A stretch of DNA of 64,000 nt, taken from JAPOXR01 sp965221935. Lineage in GTDB: Bacteria; Pseudomonadota; Alphaproteobacteria; Rhodobacterales; Rhodobacteraceae. Positions 54,475 through 63,762 of this stretch are shown in pieces. The stretch's first letter is position 1, and the number at the start of each line of letters is the position of its first letter. The stretch covers positions 62,001 through 126,000 of the forward strand of contig CBDCSZ010000056.1 in NCBI GenBank assembly GCA_965221935.1, written 5' to 3'. The position numbers were made by a program, and so were the translations under genes. The notes under the pieces were generated by a model. The model searched no databases. It was not told where the DNA came from and saw only the letters and a list, made by a program, of their open reading frames with translations.

Positions 54475-55380
54475 ATGTCCAGATTCCTGCCTCTGTTTGC
54501 ATTTGGGTTGATCTTCGGTCCGCTTCAGTCTTTGGCATTTGACGAGTTGCAAGACTGTGCGGCGTGCCCGCTGATGGTGAAGGTCGCAAGCGGGTCCTTT
54601 CCGCGCGCGGCAAATGCCAGTGACACGCCGGTCACGGTGAATATCGGCTACGGTTATGCGCTGTCGAAGTGCGAGGTCACGGTTGGGGAGTTTGCAGAAT
54701 TCGCGGATGCCACGGGCTTTCAATCAACGGGATGCCGGTTATTCCGGACGACGGGCGATATCGACTACCCGGAAGGCGGCTGGAACGATCCGGGATTTCG
54801 CCAACGGGACACCCGCCCGGTTGTTTGCGTCAGCTGGAACGACGCGAGCTCCTATGCCGAATGGCTCTCGGAGCAGACGGGACAAACCTACCGGCTTCCA
54901 AGCGAGAGCGAGTGGGAATACGCCGCGCGCGCCGGCGCGGGACATGAATCGAAATGGTATGTCCGCGGCAACCTCAAAACAGGCGAGGCAAAATGCGCCA
55001 CCTGTTTTGGTTCGGATGTGATGGGCCGGGAAGATGAACTGACGTCGTCAAATGTCGGCGGCAAATTCAAGAATTCCTTCGGTCTTGCCGACATGCTGGG
55101 CAATGTGTCCGAATGGACTCTTGACTGCGGAGAGGGCGAGTTGGCGGATTCGCCGGTGGATGGGAGCGCTCAGCTGGCCGGAAATTGCGGCAAGCGAATT
55201 ACCAAGGGCGGGGCTTTTCACAACGACTGGGCAGGACTCTCGCGATTCAGGGTTCCAAGACATGTGGAAGTGGGCAGAAACGATCTCGGTTTCCGGCTCT
55301 TTAGGGAGTTGGAAAACTCCGGAAACGACCCTGCGTTCGACCAATACGCGGTCAGCGGCTTCGAATCGGCCTGCAATTGA
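54475..55380 (+). CDS. FGE-sulfatase/SUMF1-domain protein, exported
   Basis: 301 aa with a signal peptide (about 20 residues ending QSLAF) and the SUMF1 fold: YGYALSKCEVTVGEFAEFAD, RPVVCVSWNDASSYAEWLSE, YRLPSESEWEYAARAGAG, NSFGLADMLGNVSEWTLDC, ITKGGAFHNDWAGL. Family members make formylglycine in sulfatases or act in other nonheme iron reactions. Here it lies between soxA and a cytochrome gene. The export signal and many cysteines suggest a periplasmic role, perhaps in sulfur metabolism, as an inference. Confidence 0.85.
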   Translation: MSRFLPLFAFGLIFGPLQSLAFDELQDCAACPLMVKVASGSFPRAANASDTPVTVNIGYGYALSKCEVTVGEFAEFADATGFQSTGCRLFRTTGDIDYPEGGWNDPGFRQRDTRPVVCVSWNDASSYAEWLSEQTGQTYRLPSESEWEYAARAGAGHESKWYVRGNLKTGEAKCATCFGSDVMGREDELTSSNVGGKFKNSFGLADMLGNVSEWTLDCGEGELADSPVDGSAQLAGNCGKRITKGGAFHNDWAGLSRFRVPRHVEVGRNDLGFRLFRELENSGNDPAFDQYAVSGFESACN

Positions 55381-55392
55381 ACTGACGAAGTT

Positions 55393-56703
55393 TTGCACAT
55401 ATCGCGCATTTTCGTTTCGCTGATCGCCGGTCTTGCCGCAGCCTCGGCTGTTGCCGCGATCTGGGCCAACCGGCACCCCGAACTTGAGCCAGTCGAACAG
55501 TCTGGCGGCGATTTCGACACGGCGCAGCTGCTTCTTGGCGAAGCGCTGACCGGCATCGGCGCCTGCGAGGTTTGCCACACTGCGCCGGGCGGCGCTCCTT
55601 TTGCGGGCGGGTTCGCTTTGCCGACACCTTTCGGCACAATCTATTCGACAAACATCACTCCGGATGTCGAAACCGGAATCGGCAGCTGGTCGGAGGAGGC
55701 TTTCCGGCGGGCCATGCGCGAGGGCGTCGACCGCAACGGGCGACATCTCTATCCTGCATTTCCATACGATTACTTCACCAGGGCGACCGATGAGGACATT
55801 CGTGCGATCTACGCGCATCTCATGACGCTTGAGCCTGTGAAGTTCGAACCTCCGGAGAACGAACTCTGGTTTCCGATGAAAATTCGAATGCTGCTCGCGG
55901 GCTGGAAACTGCTCTTTCTGGACAAGGGGGAATACCAGCCGGACAGTCAGAAAGACGAGGAGTGGAACCGCGGGGCCTATCTTGCGGAAGGGCTTGGACA
56001 TTGCGGCGCCTGCCACAGCCCACGCAACATATTGGGTGCGGTCATACAGTCTGCGGCGTATAACGGAGCCGAGGCCGAGGAATGGCACGCGCCCGCACTC
56101 AACGAAATGTCCCAGACTCCGATTCCCTGGAGCCAGCTGCAGCTTGTCAACTACCTGTTCGATGGATGGGACGAGGAGCACGGAATTGCCGCTGGGCCGA
56201 TGGCTCCGGTGGTGAACCATCTCTACGACCAGTCCGAAGACGACATTTTCGCAATTGCCGCTTATTTCGAAGCGCTGCAGCGACAACAACTTAGCGATGT
56301 GGAAAAGAATGCCGTTCTCGAACGAGCGCTTTCCCTGGATTGGGGAACGGAGTTCGGCTACAGGCCGGAAGAGGTTCCGGATGATCCTGCTCTCTTGCGT
56401 GGCATGGAGGTGTTTGCGGACCAGTGTGTGGTTTGCCACAAAAGCGGCGGCGGACAGACTCCGGTGTCTCTGGCTTTGACCGGAACCGTGAATGCCCCGG
56501 ACCCGAGAAATGTCATTCACATCATTTTTGACGGTATCCGGCCCCCGCGGGGTGCTTTGCAGCGGTCAATGCCGGGCTTCGGGGCTTCGATAACAGATCG
56601 CGATATCGAGGACTTGCTGAAATACATACGATGGCACTTTACGGATCTGCCGCCGTGGAAGAACATAAGCGGACACGTCACCGCCAAACGGGCTCACTGG
56701 TAG
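55393..56703 (+). CDS. Triheme cytochrome c, electron acceptor of periplasmic molybdoenzyme
   Basis: 436 aa from TTG 55393 with an N-terminal hydrophobic anchor or signal (residues 5-25) and three heme sites: CEVCH at 58-62, CGACH near 206 and CVVCH near 350. The pattern TPFGTIYSTNITPDVETGIG and SWSEEAFRRAMREGVDRNGR is that of the cytochrome subunit of alcohol and aldehyde dehydrogenases. It stands just upstream of the IorA/IorB-type genes, so it probably takes electrons from them and delivers them to the respiratory chain. Confidence 0.9.
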   Translation: MHISRIFVSLIAGLAAASAVAAIWANRHPELEPVEQSGGDFDTAQLLLGEALTGIGACEVCHTAPGGAPFAGGFALPTPFGTIYSTNITPDVETGIGSWSEEAFRRAMREGVDRNGRHLYPAFPYDYFTRATDEDIRAIYAHLMTLEPVKFEPPENELWFPMKIRMLLAGWKLLFLDKGEYQPDSQKDEEWNRGAYLAEGLGHCGACHSPRNILGAVIQSAAYNGAEAEEWHAPALNEMSQTPIPWSQLQLVNYLFDGWDEEHGIAAGPMAPVVNHLYDQSEDDIFAIAAYFEALQRQQLSDVEKNAVLERALSLDWGTEFGYRPEEVPDDPALLRGMEVFADQCVVCHKSGGGQTPVSLALTGTVNAPDPRNVIHIIFDGIRPPRGALQRSMPGFGASITDRDIEDLLKYIRWHFTDLPPWKNISGHVTAKRAHW

Positions 56704-56967
56704 GTGCAATCTTCCGCGAACACCCGTTCCGACGAAGGCGCCACCACAAGCGCGCACCGTGAGGCCGGATACTGCGGCCGCAGTGACCGTATGGACCCGT
56801 CTGTGAATCCGGTCCCCGTTTGGATTTCGGGGTTGCACTGCCTAAACGATGGGGCTAGTTTTCCCCTACGTTCCGCCAAGAGAGCAGGTCTAGCTGCTCT
56901 GGATAGCCCAAAGCACGACCTCCTTCTTTCGTTGGGACGCAGAGTTCCAAAATGGAGGATTTCGTGA

Positions 56968-57429
56968 ATGGCACTTTCACTCAATGTAAACGGCGTGGTG
57001 CACACAGTCGATGTGGAACCGGAGACACCGCTCCTGTGGGTGCTCCGGGACAATATCGGCCTTACAGGCACAAAATACGGCTGCGGCATTTCGAAATGCG
57101 GGGCCTGCACTGTGCATGTTGACGGCAAAAAGGCTTTTTCCTGCACGATGAAGGCTTCAGCCGCAGTCGGATCGGAGATCACCACCATCGAGGGACTCTC
57201 GGAAGACAGCTCACATCCGCTGCAGCTTGCATGGATCGAAGGAGACGTGCCGCAGTGCGGTTACTGCCAGTCAGGGCAGATAATGGCTGCCGCAGCGCTG
57301 TTGAGCCTGCGGCCCGATCCGTCCGATCTCGATATCGATGCGGCGATGTCGGACAACATCTGCCGGTGCGGCACCTACTCCCGAATTCGGGATGCTATCC
57401 ACCGGGCTGCTGAAATCGCGCAAGGATAA
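56968..57429 (+). CDS. iorA: [2Fe-2S] subunit of IorAB/aldehyde oxidoreductase-type molybdoenzyme
   Basis: 153 aa with both two-iron clusters: YGCGISKCGACTVHVDG and FSCTM for the plant-type cluster, and QCGYCQSGQI with ICRCGTYSRI for the second. It is a stand-alone small subunit of the isoquinoline 1-oxidoreductase/aldehyde dehydrogenase type. Its TAA stop shares one base with the next gene's ATG. It has no signal and would be exported with the Tat-dependent large subunit. The 264 bases upstream hold no gene. Confidence 0.92.
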   Translation: MALSLNVNGVVHTVDVEPETPLLWVLRDNIGLTGTKYGCGISKCGACTVHVDGKKAFSCTMKASAAVGSEITTIEGLSEDSSHPLQLAWIEGDVPQCGYCQSGQIMAAAALLSLRPDPSDLDIDAAMSDNICRCGTYSRIRDAIHRAAEIAQG

Positions 57430-59717
57430 TGAAAATGACAAGAATGGAAATTGACCGTCGGACATTTATCATCACGAGCGCTTCCGCCGCCGGCGGGCTG
57501 ATGCTCGGATTCCACATTCCGACGGGTGCGGATGCGGGCGTCATGGGATCGCCATGGACCGCAGCGGAAGGCGGCCAGGAGGTCAATGCCTGGCTGGTGA
57601 TCGATCCGGACAACTCTGTCACCATCCGGGTTGGCCAGTCGGAGATGGGTGAAGGCGTCTTCACCGGCATGCCAATGCTCGTGGCCGAGGAGCTGCAGTG
57701 CGACTGGTCCAAGGTTCGGGCGGTTTACGCTGATGTCAACCGACACGTGCAGAATTTTGCCGAGCCGTACATGGTGGCTGCCGGAGCGGCCAAAGAAACC
57801 GACAATCTGTACCAGCGGATGGGAACCGGCGGCTCAGGCGCCGTTCGCCGTTCACGGCTGTACCTGATGCAGGCAGGCGCCAGCGCGCGCGAACGCCTGA
57901 AGCAGACCGCAGCGGATGCATGGGGCGTCGACAGATCGGCGGTCACGGCAGAGAACGGCATGCTCAGCGCCGGCGGTCAGTCCGGAACATTCGGCGAATT
58001 TGCAGCGGCTGCCGCCGGCATTCAGCTTGAATCCGAACCGGCAATCAAGACGCCTGACCAGTTTACGCTGCTCGGGACGTCAGTTGCGCGTCTGGACACG
58101 CCTGTGAAGGTCAACGGAAGCGCCGTCTACGGCATCGATGCGCAGGTGCCGGATATGGTCTTCGCTGCGGTTGAGGCGGCGCCGGTTCCCGGCGGACGGC
58201 TCGTCAGCTTCGACTTCGATGCGGTCAAGGACCGGCCAGGTGTCATCGCGGCATTCCGGCTCGGCGAAGGCGGAATCGGGGTTCTGCATTACAATCTCGA
58301 CGAGGTTGCCAACCGCGTGACCGGAATCCAGAGCGGTGTGGCCGTCGTTGCCGATACCTACTACCGGGCACTCACAGCCCTCCAGCTCATGCCCAAGGAA
58401 TGGGACGACGGCGGACATGGAGACGTCAGCGACGCCAGCATTATCAACGGCGCATTGGAAGTCTTGGCCAATCCGGACGACCCAAGCTACAATCCGGCGG
58501 ATTCGGTGGGTGACGCCCGCGGCGCGATCGCCGCGTCTTCCAATGTCATGGAAGCGACCTACACGACCCCGTACCTCGATCATGCCTGCATGGAGCCAAT
58601 GAACTGCACTGTGCATGTCACCGCGGACCGGGCGGATGTCTGGGTGGGCACCCAGAACCCGCCGAGGGCAATCGCTGCCGCGGCGGAGGAAGCCGGACTT
58701 CCCGAGGAACAGGTGCATGTGCACAACTGCTTCCTGGGCACGGGTTTCGGCCGGCGTTCGCGGCCCGACGATGTTCGCCAGGCTACGGCTATTGGAAAGG
58801 CGCTGGGACAACCGGTTAAGGTCATCTGGACGAGAGAGGAAACAGCCCGGCAGGCCAAGATGCGGCCGTACTCGGTCTATCATTTCGCGGCCGCGACTGA
58901 TGCGAACGGCAAGCCGGAAGCCTACTGGAACCGAGTGGTTTCGCACTCGATTTTCAATCACCAGATACCGCAGTTCCTGAGGGACGGAATCGACAGCCAG
59001 GCTGTTGAAGGTCTGGACAAACGTCTTCCTTATGACATAGCCAGCAAGCAGGTCGATTACGCCATTCGTGATTCGCATTTGCCGGTTCACTGGTGGCGCG
59101 CCGTCGGGGCATCGCAGAACGCGTTCGCCCTGGAAGGGTTCATTGATGAGCTGGCTCACGCGGCGGGCGCTGATCCCCTGCAGTTCCGGTTGGATCTTCT
59201 GCCCGAGGACTCGGAATTCCGTCGTCCGCTTGAGGTGGCCGCGGAGCAGGCTGGCTGGACAACGGATCTTGGACGCCGTGAAGGTATGGGCATCGGAATG
59301 GCGGAAGCTTTCGGCACTGTCGTGGCGCACGTTGCCTTTGTGACGGTCAGCCGCCGGGGACAGTTGCGGGTTGAGACAGTTGATGCCGCAATCGACTGCG
59401 GCCACGTCATTCATCCGAAGATGGTCGAAATGCAGATGGAGAGCAACATCGTGTATGGCCTGACCGCCGCTCTGTATGGCGAAATCCATATCAATAAGGG
59501 CGCTGTGGTGGAGGACAATTTCGACCAGTATCTCATGCTGCGAATGAATGAGATGCCGGAAGTCCGCACGCATTTCGCTCTTTCGGGAGGGAGCAAGTGG
59601 GGAGGCGTCGGCGAACCCGGGCTGCCTCCAATCGCGCCGGCGGTCGCCAACGCGATCTTCGCGGCCACGGGCAAACGGATCCGCAGTTTGCCGATCCGCA
59701 ATCATGATCTGGTCTGA
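57429..59717 (+). CDS. iorB: Periplasmic molybdopterin-cytosine-dinucleotide-type oxidoreductase large subunit
   Basis: 762 aa with a Tat leader (DRRTFIITSASAAGGLMLGF) and the IorB pattern: VGQSEMGEGVFTGMPMLVAE, CFLGTGFGRRSRPDDV and SGGSKWGGVGEPGLPPIAPA holding the active-site Glu. The domain order is typical of periplasmic aldehyde or isoquinoline oxidoreductases that use a cytochrome c rather than FAD. With the triheme cytochrome and IorA-like genes it forms a three-part enzyme. Its substrate is unknown; an aldehyde is most likely. No frameshift is seen. Confidence 0.92.
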   Translation: MKMTRMEIDRRTFIITSASAAGGLMLGFHIPTGADAGVMGSPWTAAEGGQEVNAWLVIDPDNSVTIRVGQSEMGEGVFTGMPMLVAEELQCDWSKVRAVYADVNRHVQNFAEPYMVAAGAAKETDNLYQRMGTGGSGAVRRSRLYLMQAGASARERLKQTAADAWGVDRSAVTAENGMLSAGGQSGTFGEFAAAAAGIQLESEPAIKTPDQFTLLGTSVARLDTPVKVNGSAVYGIDAQVPDMVFAAVEAAPVPGGRLVSFDFDAVKDRPGVIAAFRLGEGGIGVLHYNLDEVANRVTGIQSGVAVVADTYYRALTALQLMPKEWDDGGHGDVSDASIINGALEVLANPDDPSYNPADSVGDARGAIAASSNVMEATYTTPYLDHACMEPMNCTVHVTADRADVWVGTQNPPRAIAAAAEEAGLPEEQVHVHNCFLGTGFGRRSRPDDVRQATAIGKALGQPVKVIWTREETARQAKMRPYSVYHFAAATDANGKPEAYWNRVVSHSIFNHQIPQFLRDGIDSQAVEGLDKRLPYDIASKQVDYAIRDSHLPVHWWRAVGASQNAFALEGFIDELAHAAGADPLQFRLDLLPEDSEFRRPLEVAAEQAGWTTDLGRREGMGIGMAEAFGTVVAHVAFVTVSRRGQLRVETVDAAIDCGHVIHPKMVEMQMESNIVYGLTAALYGEIHINKGAVVEDNFDQYLMLRMNEMPEVRTHFALSGGSKWGGVGEPGLPPIAPAVANAIFAATGKRIRSLPIRNHDLV

Positions 59718-59742
59718 TTGCCCGAACCGAATCGAAAACCAA

Positions 59743-59769
59743 CCGGTGCCCGCGTAAAGCGGGCACCGG
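59743..59769. terminator. GC-rich hairpin between iorB and fccA
   Basis: CCGGTGCCCGC and GCGGGCACCGG form an 11-bp perfect stem with a GTAAA loop, 25 bases after the iorB stop. No T-run follows, so it may be a pause, a processing or attenuation hairpin rather than a classic intrinsic terminator. The genes downstream are on the same strand. Confidence 0.55.
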
Positions 59770-59785
59770 CCGGGCGGCGATTGAC

Positions 59786-60133
59786 TTGATTGGAACCGGA
59801 AAATGGGTGGCTCCGCTCCTGATTTCCGCCGCGATGTCTGCGGAGATTGCGGGGGCGGAGGATTCGTGGACCGGCCAACTGGCAGAAATGTGCGCGGCCT
59901 GCCATGGCGAGACGGGGAAGAGCCCGGGATCGATTCCGGACATCTCCGAACTGGACGCGGAAGCCATGCAGGCTTTCCTGATCGGTTTCCGTGACGGTGA
60001 CATCGAGGCTACTGTCATGGACCGCATCGCCAAGGCGCTCAGTGATTCCGATATCGAGGCTTTGTCCCGGATTTTGACCGAGAACTGGCAGCTTTTGCAC
60101 GGCCCGCCGGGCGAGAAAAATGACGGTCAGTGA
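59786..60133 (+). CDS. fccA: Monoheme cytochrome c, FccA/SoxE-like
   Basis: 115 aa from TTG 59786 with a signal peptide ending near AEIAGAED and one heme motif, CAACH, in EMCAACHGETGKSPGSIPD. It overlaps the flavoprotein gene by 14 bases, as the cytochrome subunit of flavocytochrome c sulfide dehydrogenase does. The Allochromatium FccA is diheme and about twice as long, so this is the short form. Confidence 0.82.
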   Translation: MIGTGKWVAPLLISAAMSAEIAGAEDSWTGQLAEMCAACHGETGKSPGSIPDISELDAEAMQAFLIGFRDGDIEATVMDRIAKALSDSDIEALSRILTENWQLLHGPPGEKNDGQ

Positions 60134-61406
60134 GTATTTCGGGACGCGCCGCGATCTCCTGAAACTCGCAGGCGCGACCGCTGTTGCCGGTGCGTTCGCA
60201 GACCGCGTATTCGCGGACGCGCGCGGCTCGGTCGTCGTAGTGGGTGGCGGTTTTGGCGGCGCAACCTGCTCGAGATATCTGCGCCGTCTGGCGCCTGGTC
60301 TCGACGTAACATTGGTTGCCCGGAACGAGAAGTTCGTGACCTGCCCGTTCAGCAACACAGTCATTGGCGGGATTCGGGAACTCGATTCGGTGACATTTGC
60401 CTATGACGGCTTGAAAAGGGCAGGTGTGACCGTGGTCCATGACGAGGCAGTGTCCATTGATGCCGAGAATGACGGGATCCAGCTTTCGGGTGGCGACAAG
60501 CTGCCATATGACAGGCTGGTTCTGTCACCGGGGATCGATATCAAGTGGTCTGCGATCGAGGGATATGACGAGGCGGCGGCGCAGCGCATGCCACACGCGT
60601 GGATTGCGGGTTCGCAGACAAGGCTGCTCAGTGACCAGTTGGCGGCAATGGAGGATGGCGGGCTTGTTGTCATAGCGGCCCCAGCCAATCCGTTCAGATG
60701 CCCGCCCGGCCCTTATGAACGGGCCAGCCTCATTGCCAACTATCTCCACCGGCACAAGCCGCGGTCAAAGCTGCTGATTCTCGACAGCAAGGACGGGTTT
60801 TCGAAGCAGGGACTCTTCCGTGAGGGATGGGAACGGCTCTATCCGGGCCTGATCGAATGGGTTGGATTTTCGGAAGGCGGAAATGTTGTCGCAGTCGAGC
60901 CGGAAACGATGACCGTTAAAACGGACTTCGATACATTTCGGCCGGATGTCGCCAACATCATTCCGCCGCAAAGATCTGCCAGGCTGGTGGACACGGCTGG
61001 CCTCGCAGATGGCGATGGCTGGTGCAGCGTCGATCAGCGGACTTTTGCGTCCAGGGCCGTTCCGAACATCCATATTTTGGGCGATGCAGTCATTGCTGGG
61101 GCCATGCCCAAATCGGGTTTCAGCGCCAACAGCCAGGCAAAGGTCTGCGCACGCGCAATTGTGAACCTGCTTACAGAGAAAAGTCCGCCGGAACCCGCTT
61201 TCATCAATACCTGTTACAGCCTGCTGTCGGCCGATTACGGTATTTCGGTGGCGGCGGTATACCGGCTGGACGAGAATGGAGAGATCGCGTCAATCCCCGG
61301 ATCAGGCGGCGTCAGCCCCTCAAATGCGACCGACGAGTTCCGGCAGGCCGAAGCAGAATTCGCCAGCGGCTGGTACGCCAGCATCACCGCCGACATGTTT
61401 GGTTGA
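60120..61406 (+). CDS. fccB: Flavocytochrome c sulfide dehydrogenase flavoprotein subunit
   Basis: 428 aa with a Tat leader (TRRDLLKLAGATAVAGAF), the FAD Rossmann motif VVVVGGGFGGATCSRYLRR and three cysteines at the positions expected in FCSD: FVTCPFSN (covalent FAD), FRCPPGPYERAS and INTCYSLLSADYG (active-site pair). It oxidises sulfide to sulfur or polysulfide in the periplasm and passes electrons to FccA. Proteins called SoxF belong to the same family. Confidence 0.9.
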   Translation: MTVSEYFGTRRDLLKLAGATAVAGAFADRVFADARGSVVVVGGGFGGATCSRYLRRLAPGLDVTLVARNEKFVTCPFSNTVIGGIRELDSVTFAYDGLKRAGVTVVHDEAVSIDAENDGIQLSGGDKLPYDRLVLSPGIDIKWSAIEGYDEAAAQRMPHAWIAGSQTRLLSDQLAAMEDGGLVVIAAPANPFRCPPGPYERASLIANYLHRHKPRSKLLILDSKDGFSKQGLFREGWERLYPGLIEWVGFSEGGNVVAVEPETMTVKTDFDTFRPDVANIIPPQRSARLVDTAGLADGDGWCSVDQRTFASRAVPNIHILGDAVIAGAMPKSGFSANSQAKVCARAIVNLLTEKSPPEPAFINTCYSLLSADYGISVAAVYRLDENGEIASIPGSGGVSPSNATDEFRQAEAEFASGWYASITADMFG

Positions 61407-61407
61407 A

Positions 61408-61881
61408 GTGAGCCGCCGCACCCGGATCTGGGCCTGCTTTCAAATAGCTCTTCGGGCAGTTGCCCTTTCCGGACTGTCGGCGGTCATTCTGGCTGCTGAA
61501 CCCTTCGAGTATGAAATCGTTGACTTCGCCATTCCGAATTCACTCACCGGCGCGGCCGGGGATCCGGAACGGGGAAAGCGGATCGTGCGTGATGCGAGTA
61601 ATGCGACTTGCCTTATCTGTCACGCGCTCCCGATAGAAGGAGAACCGGATCCGGGAAATATCGGTCCTCCACTCGACGGTGTTGGCAGCCGGTACACGGC
61701 GGGAGAACTCAGGCTGCGCCTGGTCGAGCCGCAGTTTCTAAACCCGGAAACAGTTATGCCTTCCTACTACAGGAGCGATGGTCTGCACCGCGTCGCCGCC
61801 GAGTACGAGGGCAAGACTGTCTACGGCGCAAGTGAAATCGAAGACGTTATTGCCTACCTTGTGACCCTGGTTGAAGACTGA
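61408..61881 (+). CDS. soxX: SoxX, monoheme subunit of SoxAX
   Basis: 157 aa from GTG 61408, one base after the fccB stop. It has a signal peptide (about 27 residues) and the SoxX pattern IPNSLTGAAGDPERGKRIVR, CLICHALPIEGEPDPGNIGP, GVGSRYTAGELRLRLVEPQ and ETVMPSYYRSDGLHRVA, with Met of VMPSYY as the axial ligand. It would pair with SoxA, encoded at 53.6 kb. The usual soxXYZABCD order is broken up by the FGE, molybdoenzyme and fcc genes. Confidence 0.88.
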   Translation: MSRRTRIWACFQIALRAVALSGLSAVILAAEPFEYEIVDFAIPNSLTGAAGDPERGKRIVRDASNATCLICHALPIEGEPDPGNIGPPLDGVGSRYTAGELRLRLVEPQFLNPETVMPSYYRSDGLHRVAAEYEGKTVYGASEIEDVIAYLVTLVED

Positions 61882-62162
61882 AAGCAACGGTTCGGCCACT
61901 GTTCGGCCCAAACCCAACAATTCGGTGCGAATGCGATCGAAACCAAGGGTCAGAAACCGCGGGGTCACGCTGGCGAAGACAGACAGGCACAACCACAAAA
62001 GAGAATGTTCGGCTTGAAACTCTCGAACGAATATCTGTCGCGGCGCTGGGAGAGGGTCTGGCGGTAGGCCCACCCGGAATGCCGACGATAATGTGGGCGG
62101 GAAAAGAAATCTCAAACCCATGACTGAATCCGCTTCGCCGACCGAGCGCGCTGCTCGCCGGA

Positions 62163-62926
62163 ATGCGATTGAAAGGCGCGGGACGCGCCAAGGCGTTGAA
62201 GATCGTTGACCAACCGATGCAGGTGACGGACGACGAGAGCCGCCGGGATGACCAGCTCAAGAGTTTGGTCGAGTCCAACCTGTGCAAAACTTCCCTGTCC
62301 GCGCTTAGTGACGCCTTGATGAAATGCGAATGGCAGCTGAATTGCAGCCGGGAGCGTGGAGTTCGGACGATCTCATCCTACGATGAGGAGTATCCGGTCC
62401 GGTTGCGGACGATACCTGACCCGCCAGCCGTGATGTTCGCGAAGGGAGATGCACAGGCTCTGCACGCAAGGGCCGCGGCGTGGCGGTAATCGGGACCAGG
62501 GCCGCCGGCGTTGCCGTGCTGGCGCACGGATTCGACAGCGTGTGCGCGGCGGCAAACCGGGGACTCGCGGAGCGACTGTTGAAATCTGGCTTCTGTCTGG
62601 TGAGCGCATGCAGAGCGGGCTGTCCGATGGGGCAATCGTCATTGAGACGGATGGCGGGGGCGGCACGATGCACGCCGTTCGCATTGCCCGTCAACAGGGC
62701 GTGCGCTGGCGTGTATCGATCACCCGGCGCATCTGCGAAGGAAAGACAAGGTCAGAGGCGCCCGCAAGTTGATTGAAGAGGGCTGTGCGCTGGCCAATGG
62801 CGACGCACTGCTGGAGTGTCTCGAAGGCCTGAAACACGCGCCGGCGCCTGAACCGGAGGCGAACGCCGACAAAGCCGCGGTCCCGATGACATTGGAGTTA
62901 GAATCGAAGTTCCGGGTGTTGCGATG
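62163..62926 (+). pseudogene. dprA: DprA/Smf-like DNA processing protein, several frameshifts
   Basis: The pieces, in order, are ISSYDEEYPVRLRTIPDPPA with VMFAKGDAQAL (frame 0), then GVAVIGTRAA near 62485 and FDSVCAAANRGLAERLLKSG, then LSDGAIVIETDGGGGTMHAV and ARQQGVRW. These correspond to the DprA Rossmann domain that loads RecA on single-stranded DNA during transformation. At least three frame changes are needed, so it is decayed. The exact ends are uncertain. Confidence 0.65.
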
Positions 62927-63304
62927 AACAGGTTCGACATCCAATCAATATTATGCCGGATTGTCAGCAGATGAGCAGCCAATTGCCTGTTCGGCAAGCG
63001 ATCTGGCAATGGAGCTGTGCGGATCGTTCAGCTTGATCTCGCCTGCGAAAGCTTCCGGCGCGATTGACAGGTTCTCGGCAACCGGCAGCGGTCATTCCCG
63101 CCGTGGGCGGATGCGCCGCCCGTTTCACCATGGAACCTGTGGCAACCGCTGCCGAACTTAATTTGCAACAATTCAATCTGCTGGCTTTCGCAGAATGTTG
63201 GCACCGCAAAATCTGACCCGCGCGCCTGCGGCAGCCAGCCCAGGCGCATCAATCCTCCTCAGGCGGGCAATTCGACGGGTCGCCACACAGACCGGACAGA
63301 CTTT
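62927..63304. other. Intergenic, nothing recognised
   Basis: Between the dprA remnant and the TIGR02300 gene. No motif, repeat or RNA gene seen. Confidence 0.4.
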
Positions 63305-63640
63305 TCAAGTCTCATCATCGGTCGAGACGTTTGCGATATCCTCCAGCGGCACAGTGTCGTCGTCGCCGTCGTCAAGAACATCGTCGTCGTCCAAACCAAC
63401 ATCGGATTCGTCGTCCTCAAGGAGTTCGTCGCCGTCGTCCACTGGCGCGGCTTTCTCCGCTTTCGGGCCGGCCTTCTTGTCTTCGATTTTGGCGCCGAGT
63501 TTGGGAGCCTCGGGAGATTCAATGGTGAATTCCTGGCCGCACGCCGGGCAGATGATCAGGCTTCGCAACAGGTCATAGAATTTCATGCCGCAACTGGGAT
63601 TTTGGCAGATGCGCTTGGTTCCCCATTCCTCTTTGGCCAT
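63305..63640 (-). CDS. TIGR02300/FYDLN-type acidic zinc-ribbon protein
   Basis: 111 aa from ATG 63640. The N-terminal zinc-ribbon is EWGTKRICQNPSCGMKFYDL, then ICPACGQEF, with the FYDL motif of the family. The second half is almost all Asp and Glu (DDDDVLDDGDDDT). This is a conserved alphaproteobacterial protein of unknown function. The upstream in-frame extension to 63790 has no conserved sequence and is rejected as start. Confidence 0.9.
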   Translation of the reverse strand: MAKEEWGTKRICQNPSCGMKFYDLLRSLIICPACGQEFTIESPEAPKLGAKIEDKKAGPKAEKAAPVDDGDELLEDDESDVGLDDDDVLDDGDDDTVPLEDIANVSTDDET

Positions 63641-63762
63641 AATCTTTCCCTCGATTCTCGCCCGCCGATACGCATCGCGCCCCCTGCCACAGCAAACGAA
63701 CGGCGGCAAGTCAAAGGCGCATCCGGTCGACCTGCCGATCAAATCGCGCCCGCAACTGACAG

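Noticed and set aside
59743..59769. Classic rho-independent terminator after iorB
   Set aside because: The stem is strong but no T-run follows it, so it is listed only as a hairpin of uncertain role.
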